Below, in pieces: positions 13,101 through 23,345 of a stretch of 64,000 nucleotides of DNA. Position 1 is the stretch's first letter. The number at the start of each line of letters is the position of its first letter. The position numbers and the translations under genes are program-made. Location: assembly GCA_030522415.1 (NCBI GenBank), contig CM060127.1, forward strand, positions 12,368,646 to 12,432,645, read 5' to 3'. Source of the DNA: Channallabes apus. Its lineage: Eukaryota; Chordata; Actinopteri; Siluriformes; Clariidae. Under the pieces are notes generated by a model, which worked only from the letters and a program-made list of their open reading frames with translations, did no database searches and had not been told where the DNA came from.

Positions 13101-15527
13101 AAATTGTAGGGAATTTCAGTCCTGAACTATTGAGCTGCACCAGCTGAGGCCAACCGTCCCCAGTTATCACACGTATCCCAATCAGACCACACAGGGCCTC
13201 CATGCGGCAGGATCTCCAACAAGATGCAGGACACCAGGATGAGTCAGACAGGTACAGAGGGCAGAGGGAGGTCTGGATCACTGGCAGCTCAGAAGCAGCA
13301 TTTGTAGCTCCACAGACAGACAGACAGTCAAAGAAGACTAGTGATTGGAAGGTCCCAGGTTTAAACCCCACCACCAAGTTGCCAATGTTGGGCCTGCTAG
13401 AGATAAAAATTAAGGCATTGGGCTACATAAGGTTAAGGCATTGGGCTACAGTTTGTAAGGTCCCAGGTTCAAATCCCACGACTGCCAATTTGGGCCCTTG
13501 AGCAAGGCCCTTAACCCTCAACTGCTCTGGATAAGGGCGTCTACCAAATACCTAAATGTAAAAGAAGACGACTGCATTCAGGGACTCTGACAGGACTAAC
13601 TTTTACCGCATAACCAAAAATTGAGAGCCAGAAGGAAACACAGACATTTTTAAGTTAAGAACGTGTTGAGTATGAAAGGACTCTGAAAGGGCATTAGGAC
13701 CTTGCTGTATGTAGACTGGCTTGGTGCCAGTCTGATCGATGGAGATTTTCCATGCAGATACCCAATCCTCCATGGTAAGAGGAGAAAGGCGCAGGGGGCG
13801 TCGGTCCTGTGCCAGCCGAAAGCATGGAATAGTAATGCCACCATGTAAATGGACATTGAATCCGATCTGAACTTGACAGATACACGTCCAGCCCTTAGCC
13901 TGCACAGCGGTCATGATATGACCTGATCAAGTACAGAGCACGAATAGTTAAGATGGAGTTTTTTGAAATTGTCTAAATCCCCACCTTAAAACACACTTAC
14001 GTTTAAACTAGAAAACAATCTGCCCTAAAAATGTAGACCAATGAGGGAAATGTAATAATCCATGATGAAAATTTAAAATAAAAAGACTTTTTTCATTTAA
14101 CAAAATGACTTCCACACGTATTACTTAGGAGTGCAAAGAATAGCACTACATCCAGTGCATCCTGTTATTTGTTATACAGTGGGGCAAAAAGTATTTAGTC
14201 AGCCACTAATTGTGCAAGCTCTCCCACTTAAAAAGATGATAGAGGCCTGTAATTTTCATCATAGGTACCTCAAATATGAGAGACAAAATATAAAAATTAT
14301 CAGTATAAAAGACACCTGTCCACAACCTCAAACAGTCACACTCCAAACACCACTATGGCCAAGACCAAAGAGCTGTCAAAGGACACCAGAAACAAAATTA
14401 TAGATCTGCACCAGGCTGGGAAGACTGAATCTGCAATAGGTAAGCAGCTTGGTGTGAAGAAATCAACTGTGGGAGCAATTATTAGAAAAATTGAAGATAT
14501 ACAGTACAAGACCACTAATAATCTCCCTCGATCTGGAGCTCCACGCAAGCTCTCACCCCATGGAGTCAAAATGATCACAAGGACTGTGAGCAAAAATCCC
14601 AGAAACACACGGTGTGACCTAGTGTATAAACTATAATTTATAGTTGTCTAGTTATATCATAGTTTATATCATGTCTAGTTATATTGTTTATTTTCAGTAA
14701 CACAGGCATTTGAAGTTGTAGCCTCTCAGAAATGTCTGTTTTACCATTTAAAGTAATAAATTGATGTGTAAATGTCAATACAGTACATTGACCAGTAATA
14801 TTCATGTACAGTATGCACATATAAACTTTTCTCATGATTTGTATCATTTTCTCATGATGTATGTTATAATGCCCAGTGTGAGTCGGTTTAGTATTTAAGT
14901 TAAGTGGGTCCCTTTAAAGTCTTAGAAACACTTAGAAAGGCTTAAATCACCATTAAGGATGATAAAAAAAAAATCTGAATAAATATAAATAAGAATAATT
15001 AAAAAATGGTTATGAAACTGTACTGAATCTTGTATGAGGATTAGAAATAGCACCTTCTGCGTTATGTTTGGTTACACAAATTGACCCTAGCCTATGATTG
15101 GTTAGAAACCTCGAGAAAGTGTTTATTCTTTTTTTCGTTCTAGAACCTTTTAAGTAGGATTCTTTTGTCTTCCATGTATTTTCCCCACTAGAGCCTCTGT
15201 CGAATATTAAACAACCTTTATACTTTACCACAACACTACAGAAATGGTAGAAATGTGAATAATACACTTCAAGAAAAGTCTTTGCTAAGACTTTTGCCTC
15301 CTATCTCAATGCAGGTGAGAAACATCTCAGTGAGCCACACCTTCAGGATCGAGAAGGCGCGCCAGGAGCTGGGCTTCTCTCCGCGGAAGTACACCCTCGC
15401 CGACTCGGTGGACCAGTACCTCCAGAGCCGACCTGACGTCTCCGAATCCTCGCGCACGTTCCTCTTCGTCATGATGATGGTGCTGGTGGGACTGGTCTTG
15501 CTGATGCTATGCTCAAGCTGGCATTAG
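4364..15527 (+). CDS. sdr42e2: SDR42E2-like short-chain dehydrogenase (3-beta-HSD family), C-terminal exons
   Basis: Seven in-frame exons with GT-AG borders: 4364-4439, 4737-4819, 5451-5588, 6663-6728, 7634-7697, 7801-7874 and 15315-15527 (stop TAG), 714 nt or 237 aa. All phases join cleanly. The first exon carries the SDR catalytic YxxxK ([10 protein letters not shown]; Tyr codon 4376-4378, Lys 4388-4390). Then come [15 protein letters not shown], the [15 protein letters not shown] block and [13 protein letters not shown], all typical of the 3-beta-HSD/SDR42E family. The C-terminus has a hydrophobic anchor ([17 protein letters not shown]), so a membrane-bound NAD(P)-dependent oxidoreductase is expected; the substrate is unknown. 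About 150 N-terminal residues including the nucleotide-binding motif are missing, so the gene starts upstream. The last intron is 7.4 kb and full of transposons. The choice of SDR42E2 over SDR42E1 rests on the many introns and on cdr2/mfsd13 nearby. Confidence 0.88.
5075..5154 (+). repeat. (CA)40 microsatellite
   Basis: Uninterrupted CA dinucleotide run of 80 bp in the intron after the YGPEERRHL exon, preceded by 200 bp of CT/T-rich pyrimidine tract. Long open frames made of HTHTHT here are repeat artefacts. Confidence 0.97.
5833..6010 (+). mobile_element. tRNA-derived SINE
   Basis: The head resembles a pol III promoter: an A-box-like region near AACTCAATGGTTAAGGCATT and a B-box-like GGTTCAAATCCC. 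The body then reads TTGGGCCCTTGAGCAGGGCC and CAACTGCTCAG, and the tail is CTCTGGATAAGG. The same body occurs again at 13343-13562. Lies in an intron of the SDR42E2-like gene. Confidence 0.75.
6058..6330 (+). mobile_element. Tc1-like transposase remnant
   Basis: Degraded coding DNA. The stretch GGAGGCAGTGTTATGATCTG encodes GGSVMIW, the conserved GGSVMVWGCF block of Tc1 transposases, preceded by a TGATGAGTCC that matches the DES around the first catalytic Asp. Frame breaks are present and no inverted ends were found. Intronic. Confidence 0.65.
8153..8404. mobile_element. 252-bp MITE with ACTTTAATAGGA inverted ends
   Basis: The left end ACTTTAATAGGAACACCTGTA is mirrored on the right by an inverted copy reading ACTTTAATAGGAGCAACTGCA on the other strand (3 differences in 21). 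The interior has no conserved reading frame. Intronic in the SDR42E2-like gene. Superfamily not assigned. Confidence 0.6.
10116..10195 (+). repeat. Compound (TA)n(CA)n microsatellite
   Basis: About 60 bp of TA followed by 20 bp of CA, internal to the hAT-type element. Confidence 0.95.
10711..10750. repeat. 40-bp near-perfect palindrome centred on TGACGTCA
   Basis: The 20-bp half TTCACACGGGCTTTGGTGAC is followed at once by its reverse complement with a single mismatch (GTCACCGAAGCCCGTGTGAA). The axis coincides with a full cAMP-response-element palindrome (TGACGTCA). It lies in the CpG-rich right part of the hAT element. Confidence 0.95.
11394..11727. mobile_element. Tc1/mariner-like MITE
   Basis: Left end CAGCGGAACCTTGGATTACGAG; right end in reverse reads CAGAGAAACCTTGGACTGCGAG, an imperfect 22-bp inverted repeat. 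A TA dinucleotide precedes the left end (11392-11393). There is a short AT-rich core with no coding sequence. The superfamily is inferred from the CAG ends and the TA flank. Confidence 0.6.
12563..12837 (+). mobile_element. Mermaid/DANA-like tRNA-derived SINE with 11-bp target duplication
   Basis: Head GGCGGTGTCGTGGTTAG and B-box-like GGGTTCAATTTC, middle AGTCCAAAGACATGTAGGTTA, body GGATTGACACCCTGTCCAGG, tail AAGCGGTATAGATGATGAGTGAGTGAG. Direct repeats GAGTATGAAAT flank it (12552-12562 and 12838-12848) and show it landed inside the L2 3' end. An internal stretch found in other copies is missing. The family name is from memory of fish SINEs; the structure is read directly. Confidence 0.82.
13343..13562 (+). 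mobile_element. tRNA-derived SINE fragments, partly tandem
   Basis: The body of the SINE seen at 5833-6010 appears in pieces. One partial copy (13343-13400) contains GGAAGGTCCCAGG and ends near TTGGGCC. A 20-bp head piece follows (near 13405), then a near-complete copy (13430-13562) with GGTTCAAATCCC and CTCTGGATAAGGGCGTCT. The repeated TTAAGGCATTGGGCTACA heads suggest insertion next to, or rearrangement of, an earlier copy within the L2 tail. Confidence 0.7.
13603..13914 (-). pseudogene. Unrecognised 103-codon reading frame, possible relic
   Basis: An open frame of 103 codons on the minus strand with ordinary amino-acid composition (for example [20 protein letters not shown] and [13 protein letters not shown]). 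I do not recognise it. It lies in the transposon-filled last intron of the SDR42E2-like gene, abutting the L2 tail, has no visible splice context, and its first 40 bases overlap LINE sequence. It could be a relic of a retroelement or pseudogene fragment, or chance. Confidence 0.25.
14177..14640 (+). mobile_element. Tc1-like transposon, 3'-truncated
   Basis: Begins with CAGTGGGGCAAAAAGTATTT directly after a TA (14175-14176), a typical Tc1 inverted end. It continues through an untranslated leader to a transposase start at 14355. The sequence stops resembling a transposon near 14640, followed by AT-rich repeats of TCTAGTTATAT. No right inverted end is present. Confidence 0.75.
14355..14639 (+). 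pseudogene. Tc1-like transposase N-terminus, truncated
   Basis: Codes [20 protein letters not shown], then [20 protein letters not shown], a helix-turn-helix DNA-binding domain, then [15 protein letters not shown], which corresponds to the GRPRK linker of the paired-like domain. Only 93 of about 340 codons remain; the DDE catalytic domain is absent. It reads in the same direction as the host SDR42E2-like gene. Confidence 0.75.
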
Positions 15528-16137
15528 CATAAACGTGTGCACATAGCACTACCCACCCCCCACCCCCCGCTAAATCCTGCTTTGCTTTCTGATTAGGACC
15601 ACCCTAAACATGCAGATAGTCTGTAAATATCAAAGTCATGCGTGGTTTTGAAGTTTAATAAGTTGATTTAGAGTATTATTGATTTTAGGTGCAGTGTCAG
15701 TCCAAATGAACCTGGACCTGTGTTCTTTATAGTTTAATATATTTTATGATTATCAGTCAGTAGCAAGCATTTAGGGAAAATAATCACTGACTGGTTGATT
15801 AGTTTTCTTTAACAGCATATCTCAATATGTTATTCCTTTTATTATTTAATTAGGAATAACATCCAACTTTTTATCTGTTTAATGTTCCGGATTACCTGCA
15901 GAACACCTGTGGCAGCTACAAACAGCCTTTCCCTCACCATACGCATCTTATCATGTGTACTTATCATGAAAGCTACTGTACAGCTTTACCTCTGACTGCC
16001 AGAAATTAGCACTTCCCTCCATTAACTTCACCTAATGAACAATTATTTATAAACATGCTCTCGTAGCTATTACTATGAAGACGATAGCAACACATTGGTA
16101 GATACAATTACTTACATAAGTACATATTTTAATACAA

Positions 16138-16510
16138 GGGGCATTCGAGTCAAACAGGGACTTTTGACAGTTATGAGGATATAATCGCCTGCTACACTAA
16201 TGCACTTATCTCCAGCGTTTCACTAGTGCTTGGATACCATCAAGGTAGAAAGTTCTCTCAGTACACCTGAGCCACGTCTGAAATGCTGGCCTCCCAGGAA
16301 CTCCTTTAACGGCCCAAACCTGTGGAAATGGCTTAGAGCGAGGTCAAGATGTGGCAATAACTCCCAATAACTTCCTTTAATGGTCAAGTGGTGTTAGTGA
16401 ATGTTTGTGTGTGCAGTTTTTTGTAAAAAAAAAAAAAAAGTGTTCTGTAAATTTTTTGCCTTCATTGAACAGAAATTTCATCACGAGTCCAGGTTTGACT
16501 TGAACCCCCT
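16138..16510. mobile_element. Mariner-type element with internal deletion
   Basis: The left end GGGGCATTCGAGTCAAACAGGGAC is matched in reverse at the right by AGGGGGTTCAAGTCAAACCTGGAC, the inverted repeat of mariner elements with GAGTCAAAC ends. The 370-bp interior is a deleted remnant; an A-run (about 16427-16439) lies inside. Confidence 0.65.
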
Positions 16511-17991
16511 CATGTTATACATGTGAAGGTCGTCAGAATACATAACCTTCTTAAAGAAGCTGCAGCTTTGTCGTGGATTTTTTACCTGAAAAATGATGTT
16601 TATCCAGACTTTTCTTTTCCTGGTGAAGGCACGGCTGTTGAATACATAATTTATATTTTATAGTACTGTATTCTCTACTAGACTTATAAAAACAAACTAA
16701 TTTAACATCACCTTGTGGTGTCAGTATAGGAATTGTGTTAGCTACTGTACCTTGAATGAATGAGAGTGTTTATACATAATATACAGGTAGTAATTGATAC
16801 ATTAACTTAGGGTTAAATCCATAATTGGGTCCTCTTTTTTTTTTTTTTTTTTTTGCTGTTGGGGAATGTGTTACGCTTTATGGTGAAATTAGGAACAAAC
16901 TTTAGACAAAGCTTTAGACAAACCCAGTCCTGGACATGAGTGTTTTAGTTTGATTCCAATTAAGGGAAAGGGTGTTTTTAATTTGTCTTTAAGAAAATAT
17001 TGGATTTTGCTTATCTGAACTACTTAATCTCATGTCTAATTGTTAATAATCAGTGTAAAATTGGCTATGGAATGAAAATTAAAGCAGGCCTAGAGCAGAA
17101 CCTTGTTGCACTTTTTTGGCGGTCTTTATTTGCAAATAATAAAATCTCAGAGCAAAGCGAGGCAAGAACAAATCCAGACTATTCCAATAATCACTTCAAA
17201 AGGAACAACATTAATTTTTATTATTAAAAATATAATCTTACTGTATATAGCGGTATTTCTGCATAAGCAAATGTTTAATGATTAGCCTGCAGATATATAC
17301 ATGGCTATAGATAAGGACATTTTAATTAAGTATATCATGGTTATGGTAAAGCAAGTAATGAGTATTAAGTTAGTAAATTAATAAATGCCTAGGAATTTAC
17401 TAAAATCTGTGATCAAGAAAAAAAATTAAAGAACTACCCAAACTATTGACTTTTCTTGCCCTTCTTCCAAACACTGATATACTGCCTGGCCAGAAAAAAT
17501 TGGCATTGCAGAAGGTCAAATTATTGGGCTGTATCAAGCAAAGAGATCAACTAATCAAGTGAGATTTGAAATTACTGAAAGTGGGTTAAAAAAAACCTTT
17601 AACACATTATCAAAACCTGAAAGGATAGTGCTGAACCGTCAACTCTGTGGAAGAAATGTGGTTGAACATAAACAAACTTGAACAAAAATCATAAATGTAG
17701 ATCACATCAAATATTTGGTGAAATTGCATTGTGAAAAACCAACAGTAACAAAGTGTTTATTAGTAAAATTAAGAGCATTTTCATACACACACAATGTGAT
17801 GAGAACTCAGAATTCGGACTAAACAGCTGTATATTCATAAGAAAACCACTTGTTAGTGACACTCATCAGAAAAAAGGCATAAAGATTGGGCTTTAAATAA
17901 GGAGGGAACTGCATGAAGCAATGCACGCAATGCACTCATCATGCACATTGGCCAATATGTGCCATAATTAAAACTAAATGTGATTTAAGGA

Positions 17992-18088
17992 TCCTCCGGG
18001 TACTCCGGGTTTCCTCCCACAGTCCAAAGATATGAAGGTTAGGCTAACTGGCATTCCCAAATTGCCCGTAGTGCGTGAATGGGTGTGC

Positions 18089-18122
<34 letters not shown>

Positions 18123-18226
18123 CCTGCAATGGATTGGCACCCTGTCCAGGGTGTACCCCGCCTCCCTGGTCCCTGCAACCCTGAATACAAGATAAAGCGG
18201 TATAGAAGATGAGTGAGTGAGATGAG
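17992..18226 (+). mobile_element. Mermaid/DANA-like SINE, 5'-truncated, 11-bp target duplication
   Basis: Starts in the middle of the SINE (CTCCGGGTACTCCGGGTTTC), passes CACAGTCCAAAGATATGAAG, a (GT)n expansion at about 18090-18120 and TGGATTGGCACCCTGTCCAG, and ends AAGCGGTATAGAAGATGAGTGAG. Flanked by direct repeats TGATTTAAGGA (17981-17991, 18227-18237). Confidence 0.85.
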
Positions 18227-21200
18227 TGATTTAAGGACACTTAGAGTGTGACTTTTTCATTTTTTTTTAGCCAGGCAGCATATTTTTGTGCTGCCCACGT
18301 TAGTGTGCTTTATAAATAAACTAGAGCTGTCAGAATAAACACTAACAATTGTGATTAATTCAAAATGATTGTACACAAATAAAACAGTTGCAGGACCAGT
18401 TCCAGTTCAGGGTGATATTACATTACATAGTCCTTTGATTCTAAACTGTTTCCAGTTCTAGAGTTTGTCCAGTCAGATGTGCTCCGTCTCATGTTGAGGA
18501 TGTACAGTACAGACTAACTAATTATTGAGATTTACTTGTTATAATAATGAATCTACTAACAGCCCTAAAATAAATCTAACCTGTGATTAACAAAGGATGC
18601 ACATTATAGTTAGATTAAAGGACGTGTATATAAATATATTACACAGTATAAATAATTATAATAGTGCGATACAGATTTTCAGTGTGTAAAGCCACTTTTC
18701 AAAACTGTTATTTTTTTCCTGGAATTGCCGTGTTTAGCTTTTTGTGGTCTTGTATTTCAGACATTAATAATTTAACTGATGTAAATGAGGATAATAAAAG
18801 GTGTAATATGACTGGTGTAATTGTTTCACAAGTTTATTCTCAACAGCGGAAATAGTTTGAGTTTTCTTTTTAGTCAGGTAGAATAAAAAAATAACACTTG
18901 TTTTAATAAAATCCTAAATATTTGGACATTATCATTTTATTGATTTATGATTGGTCTACCGCTACAGCATGTGTCAGAAAACGAATGACGGCTCTGGAGA
19001 CCCGTCAATACATAGAAAAGATGGCGTCGGTTTTACTGTGTAACGACCAGCTAATTTTATATTAACTGTGGCTACAAAAATCGAGAGGTCTTTTATATTT
19101 GTGTCGGTGTTGCGTTAAAAGGCCGTTGCGCAAAAAGGACAAACACAAACAAGTAGATAAAGCAAACGTGTATTATACAAAACTAAATAAAGTAAACGAA
19201 AAAAGTGCACCACAACCAAACAAAGATATAAAACAATATTTACACACTACATATAATAAACGGTGTGTGTATGTGTGCGAGTGAGTGGAAATATCAGAAG
19301 TCCGTGTTTATTGTATGCGTGTTATCCGAGTATGGTTCGGTCTCACCGGGGGTTTGCCATTTCCCAAAACGGAACATATAAGTTCAGTTTTGGTGAATGG
19401 TGGAGAATAAACAGTCAAAAATTATTTCGTTTGCTCTCGTTTTTTATCATATTACAAAGTGTTTAAGCGAACCCGGCATGAATGCATTAACAGGAGTGTC
19501 GTAACGTTAATTGTAAGACGGCGGGCAAGTTGTTCGCGACGTAGAACATGGGCGGGCAAGTTGTTTGTGATGTAGAACGTGAGCGGACATTATGTTACGG
19601 AGTGACGTGGATCCGTAACAGAAAAAGATTCGAATTGCTAACGACTCCTTTAGGCGAATGTGAGCCGACTCTTTTTTTTTAATAGACAAAAACTTCATTT
19701 ATCATGCACTGTCAGCGTCACAGATAGTTTATGTTCACATACAGCTACCTGTCACACTGCATGAAAGAAAATATTTGAAAAAGCACAAATGGCCAAAATT
19801 TATACAAACAAAAATGGAAATCCAAAATTTATTGATTTGGGACTTTGAGCTTTTTCTCCCCTCAAAACCTTGACATGTGACCTTTTTTCATAAAAACAAC
19901 AACAACAAAAAAAAACGTTCATCTCCCTACATCATTGAGACAACTGCTAACAATAAGCAAAGCTAAAGGCTTCCTCCTGTACATATGAAGCAAACACCTG
20001 CATGCTTTTCAACTGCCGAAGCTGCAGTCACGTTGCTCCGTAATATACTCAGAGAAAAATATTTCGTAATATAACCCACCCATATATTTTTTGGAGAGTG
20101 ATATTGATTTTAAATAATAATAAATAATTAATTATAATAAAAATAAATTCTCTTTGAAAGCAAAACCGGACGAAAACAAATCTGTCTCAATTTGTAAATG
20201 AGGATGTAAATCAAACAAACAGAAATCTGTAAAGCTCATGGGTAAGGTGTGCTTTCTAGTGTTTTCATGCTCCATTATGAATATATACATTAAACGTGGA
20301 CTAACCCCAAAGTCACAGCATGTGGAGAATCACCCGACTTGTGAATAAGGTATGATGTTTACTAAAGTAGTGAGCAGGAAACTGAAGAAACAAGTGTAAC
20401 ATCACATATTAATAGCCTCATATTAGTTTCTTCTTCTGCTTTTATACACGCTCTCATTTATATTTAAAAGAGACTATATAAGGAAAAAAGAAAGCTTTGA
20501 AGGATGTACCAGAGATTCTTCGTGCCTCTTGTGACTATACATAGCCACAGTTAGCATGATGTGCTAATCTAACAGAGCAGAGCCCATGCCCACAAGCAGA
20601 AACAGAGATTCGATCGACACCGCACATTCATCGGGGTATCTGACTGTCAGGTTTCTCTCCATCAAATAAACACACACCAGACTCTGTGAATTGCTAAGCT
20701 TTCTTTAATTACCCATTTTAAATCCTGACCAAGCGCTAGCCGCTGTTCCTCACATGCTCTAACTCTCTTAAAATGCCATTTTTACGGTGTTGAGTTACAA
20801 AGTCTACAAAGTTCAGCACCATTGTACAGGTTATGCATATTAGATTTCATAAGTATCTTATCAATGATGGTAAAAAAAAAAATCACAAGCATCTGAAGTA
20901 CAATACAGACATTATTGAAGAGAAAAACAAAAATGGATGGATATAGTGGATGCGATTGCTTACAATCAATACAAGCAAAACATTTTGCATTTGTATTTAA
21001 AAAGAAGTTCGCATTCTGCATCAAAGCACAATGCTACCGATTTTTAATCTTTAGCATAAAAAGAAACTGAACTTCTTAGCATCTCTTACATTAAATCAAC
21101 TACAATAAAGGATCTGATCTCAACATACGCGTGCAAACTAGCGCAGTGATAACGTTAACGTTCATCTATTAGTCTCGTGATTAATCTACACTACAGTATA

Positions 21201-21719
21201 ATATGGTATTGTATACGAGTCAGCCATCTGACCAATCAGGACTGACCGGAATACTCGATCACGTCTAAATACTACAGCTTGACTTTATTTATATAAAACA
21301 CCACTCTAGTAGGATTTTTTTTTTACGTTGTTATAAAGTTATTTGCGTTTATCTTGTTAAATAAAATTCATGCTAAACTTATGACCTAAGGAAGCACTGA
21401 TATAAGATTTCTTTAATTTTGATATACAGTATATTTTGACCTGGGGATTTATTTATTTATTTATTTTAACAATGTTTTCCTGAGATGACAAAATAATTTT
21501 CCCTAATTGTTTCACTACGATAATGAATTACAAATGTAGAGTTCTATATTGATCCGACAATTTTTATGGTTCGTTACATCTGGATCAAAAATGTATGCGC
21601 ATTTTAGTTTAGCAAAACCCAGCCGCATTCTTGCTTTATAATTTATTTTAATTAACTTTAAGACAAGACCAATTCATAATTTTTCAAACGTAATCTCTTA
21701 CTCTGTCCCCCTCCGTCAA

Positions 21720-21935
21720 CAAGCTTTAATGTTGAACCTTTTTCCTGATAATGTTCCAATACTGGCCCTTGAGAATCCCAGAAAACTGTAAGCATAAATT
21801 TTCCTGCTGATGGTTGAACTTTTTCTTGGTTGGCGATTCAGGATTTTTACGTTTCAACACTCTGACGTTTCCTCTCAGGCTTGTAGTGATGAATCCGTGT
21901 CTCGTCAACACTAATGATTCTCTTTAAGAAACTTC
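21720..21935 (-). pseudogene. Mariner-type transposase fragment
   Basis: Translating across the frames on the minus strand gives DETRIHHYKPERKRQS, then GKFMLTVFWDSQGPVLEHYQ, which match the mariner blocks around the first catalytic Asp and the following strand. Frameshifts separate the blocks. A second, related fragment of the IHHYKPE region occurs at 23262-23345. Confidence 0.65.
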
Positions 21936-23261
21936 ACCTTCCTTAGAGGTGTTGCATCACTCCAAATTATGTCTGCAGATATCCAAATGCTTCTGTTTAT
22001 GCTCTTCTGTGAGCTGTTTCAGCACTAGGTACACCCTGAGACCACAAAAAAAAGACACCTGCACAGCAGTGACCGGGGAGACTGGAGCCTTGAACAGAAT
22101 CTTTCTTCCATTTCAGCTAAAGTAGCGGTGGAAAGCTGAACAGTCACATGACTTGAAAGACGCAGTTATCTGTAGTGGCTTTGACTTTCACCTTGTGTTG
22201 ACTTTATCTGGGTGACCTCTGACCTTCTAACCATTAGCCTCGTCAGTCAACAGAAAATGAGAAGGCAGGACTCAAGATGGTGTCGTCTTTAGTGTCCACA
22301 CCTGTCCGTTTTTCCCTGTGCGGCTCATGCGGTAAGATCCAGGCGTACACTTGGGTACGCGGTAAAACCTTCTTTTCCCTTACTTTCTCTCTCTCGCCAT
22401 CTGCTGGAATTCGCTGGTTATACAATAATCAGCAACGCGGATAAAACATGATCATAAAAAAAAAACCGGAACGATTTGAAAATGTATACGTTTCCTTTTC
22501 ATCCCTAGAAGGAAGTTATCTTGTCATCTCATGTGAACTGAAATAATCAAGTGACCCAAGTTTCAACAAATATATTTAACTTTTTTTTTTTTTTTTTAAC
22601 AAAACAGGCAGCAAATACAGACACACATTCCAAGGCCATCTTCCTTCATAACCACTACTATACCATCACGTAACTTTACACGCCCCCTTATGCACACGAC
22701 GTCCAAAAACATCACGTCAGAACCATGTTTCAACATCTCTGTTTCTCTTCTACACTCCATCAGCATCCAGTGACAAACCTCCATTAATCCCCAAACATTC
22801 ACACACTCCTCATATCACGTGTCTCTCACCAGTGGCACCTGCAACGGTGCGAAAACGATTAGCCGTGAACATAATCGAGACGTTTATCCTGCAGTCAGGA
22901 ATTAAATTCTACAATCACATTAGTAATAGTGGAAGAACACACGAGCTGGTGAAGCTCAGATTAAAGGAACAGGTTTTAAGAACCGGTTCCTTGGGAACCC
23001 CGCTGAGACGAGCGAACATCGCGGGATCGCGATGCGGAAAGCAGTATGTGACAAAGAATTAGTGATGCGAAAAGAGATTCCTCTCAACTAAACTCTATTA
23101 TTTAATGTGATCTTGATCTTTTCAGACTGATTTAGAGATCGAGTGATGCAGCGGCGCTTTAGTGTTTTATTTTGTCTAGCTCTCTCTCGCTGAAGGGTTA
23201 ACGCTAGCCGCTGCGCTGACTCTTGACTCTCATCCAACATAACATTATAGCTCTTCTCCTT

Positions 23262-23345
23262 TTTCTGTCGCCGATTCAGGATTTTTACATTCCATACTCT
23301 GCTGTTTACTCTCAGGCTTGTAGTGATGAATCCGCGTCTACATTG
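23262..23345 (-). pseudogene. Second mariner transposase relic, similar to 21825-21905
   Basis: The 80-bp stretch from GCCGATTCAGGATTTTTAC to CTCAGGCTTGTAGTGATGAA is close to the one at 21825-21905, including the segment coding for the HHYKPE block. Stop codons are present in the transposase frame. Both fragments are in the same orientation, 1.4 kb apart. Confidence 0.55.

Larger units (their letters stand above)
12514..13640 (-). mobile_element. L2-type LINE 3' end, old copy broken by SINEs
   Basis: On the minus strand this matches the 3' untranslated part of the L2 elements at 32500-34281 and 44507-47100. It shares the AATTCAATTC/TTATTTATATAG tail, the GATAGTCCCTGATGAGCAGG block and the GGATCACTGGCAGCTCAG block. 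It is interrupted by a full SINE at 12563-12837 and by SINE fragments at 13343-13562, so it is older than both. More diverged than the other L2 copies. Confidence 0.75.
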
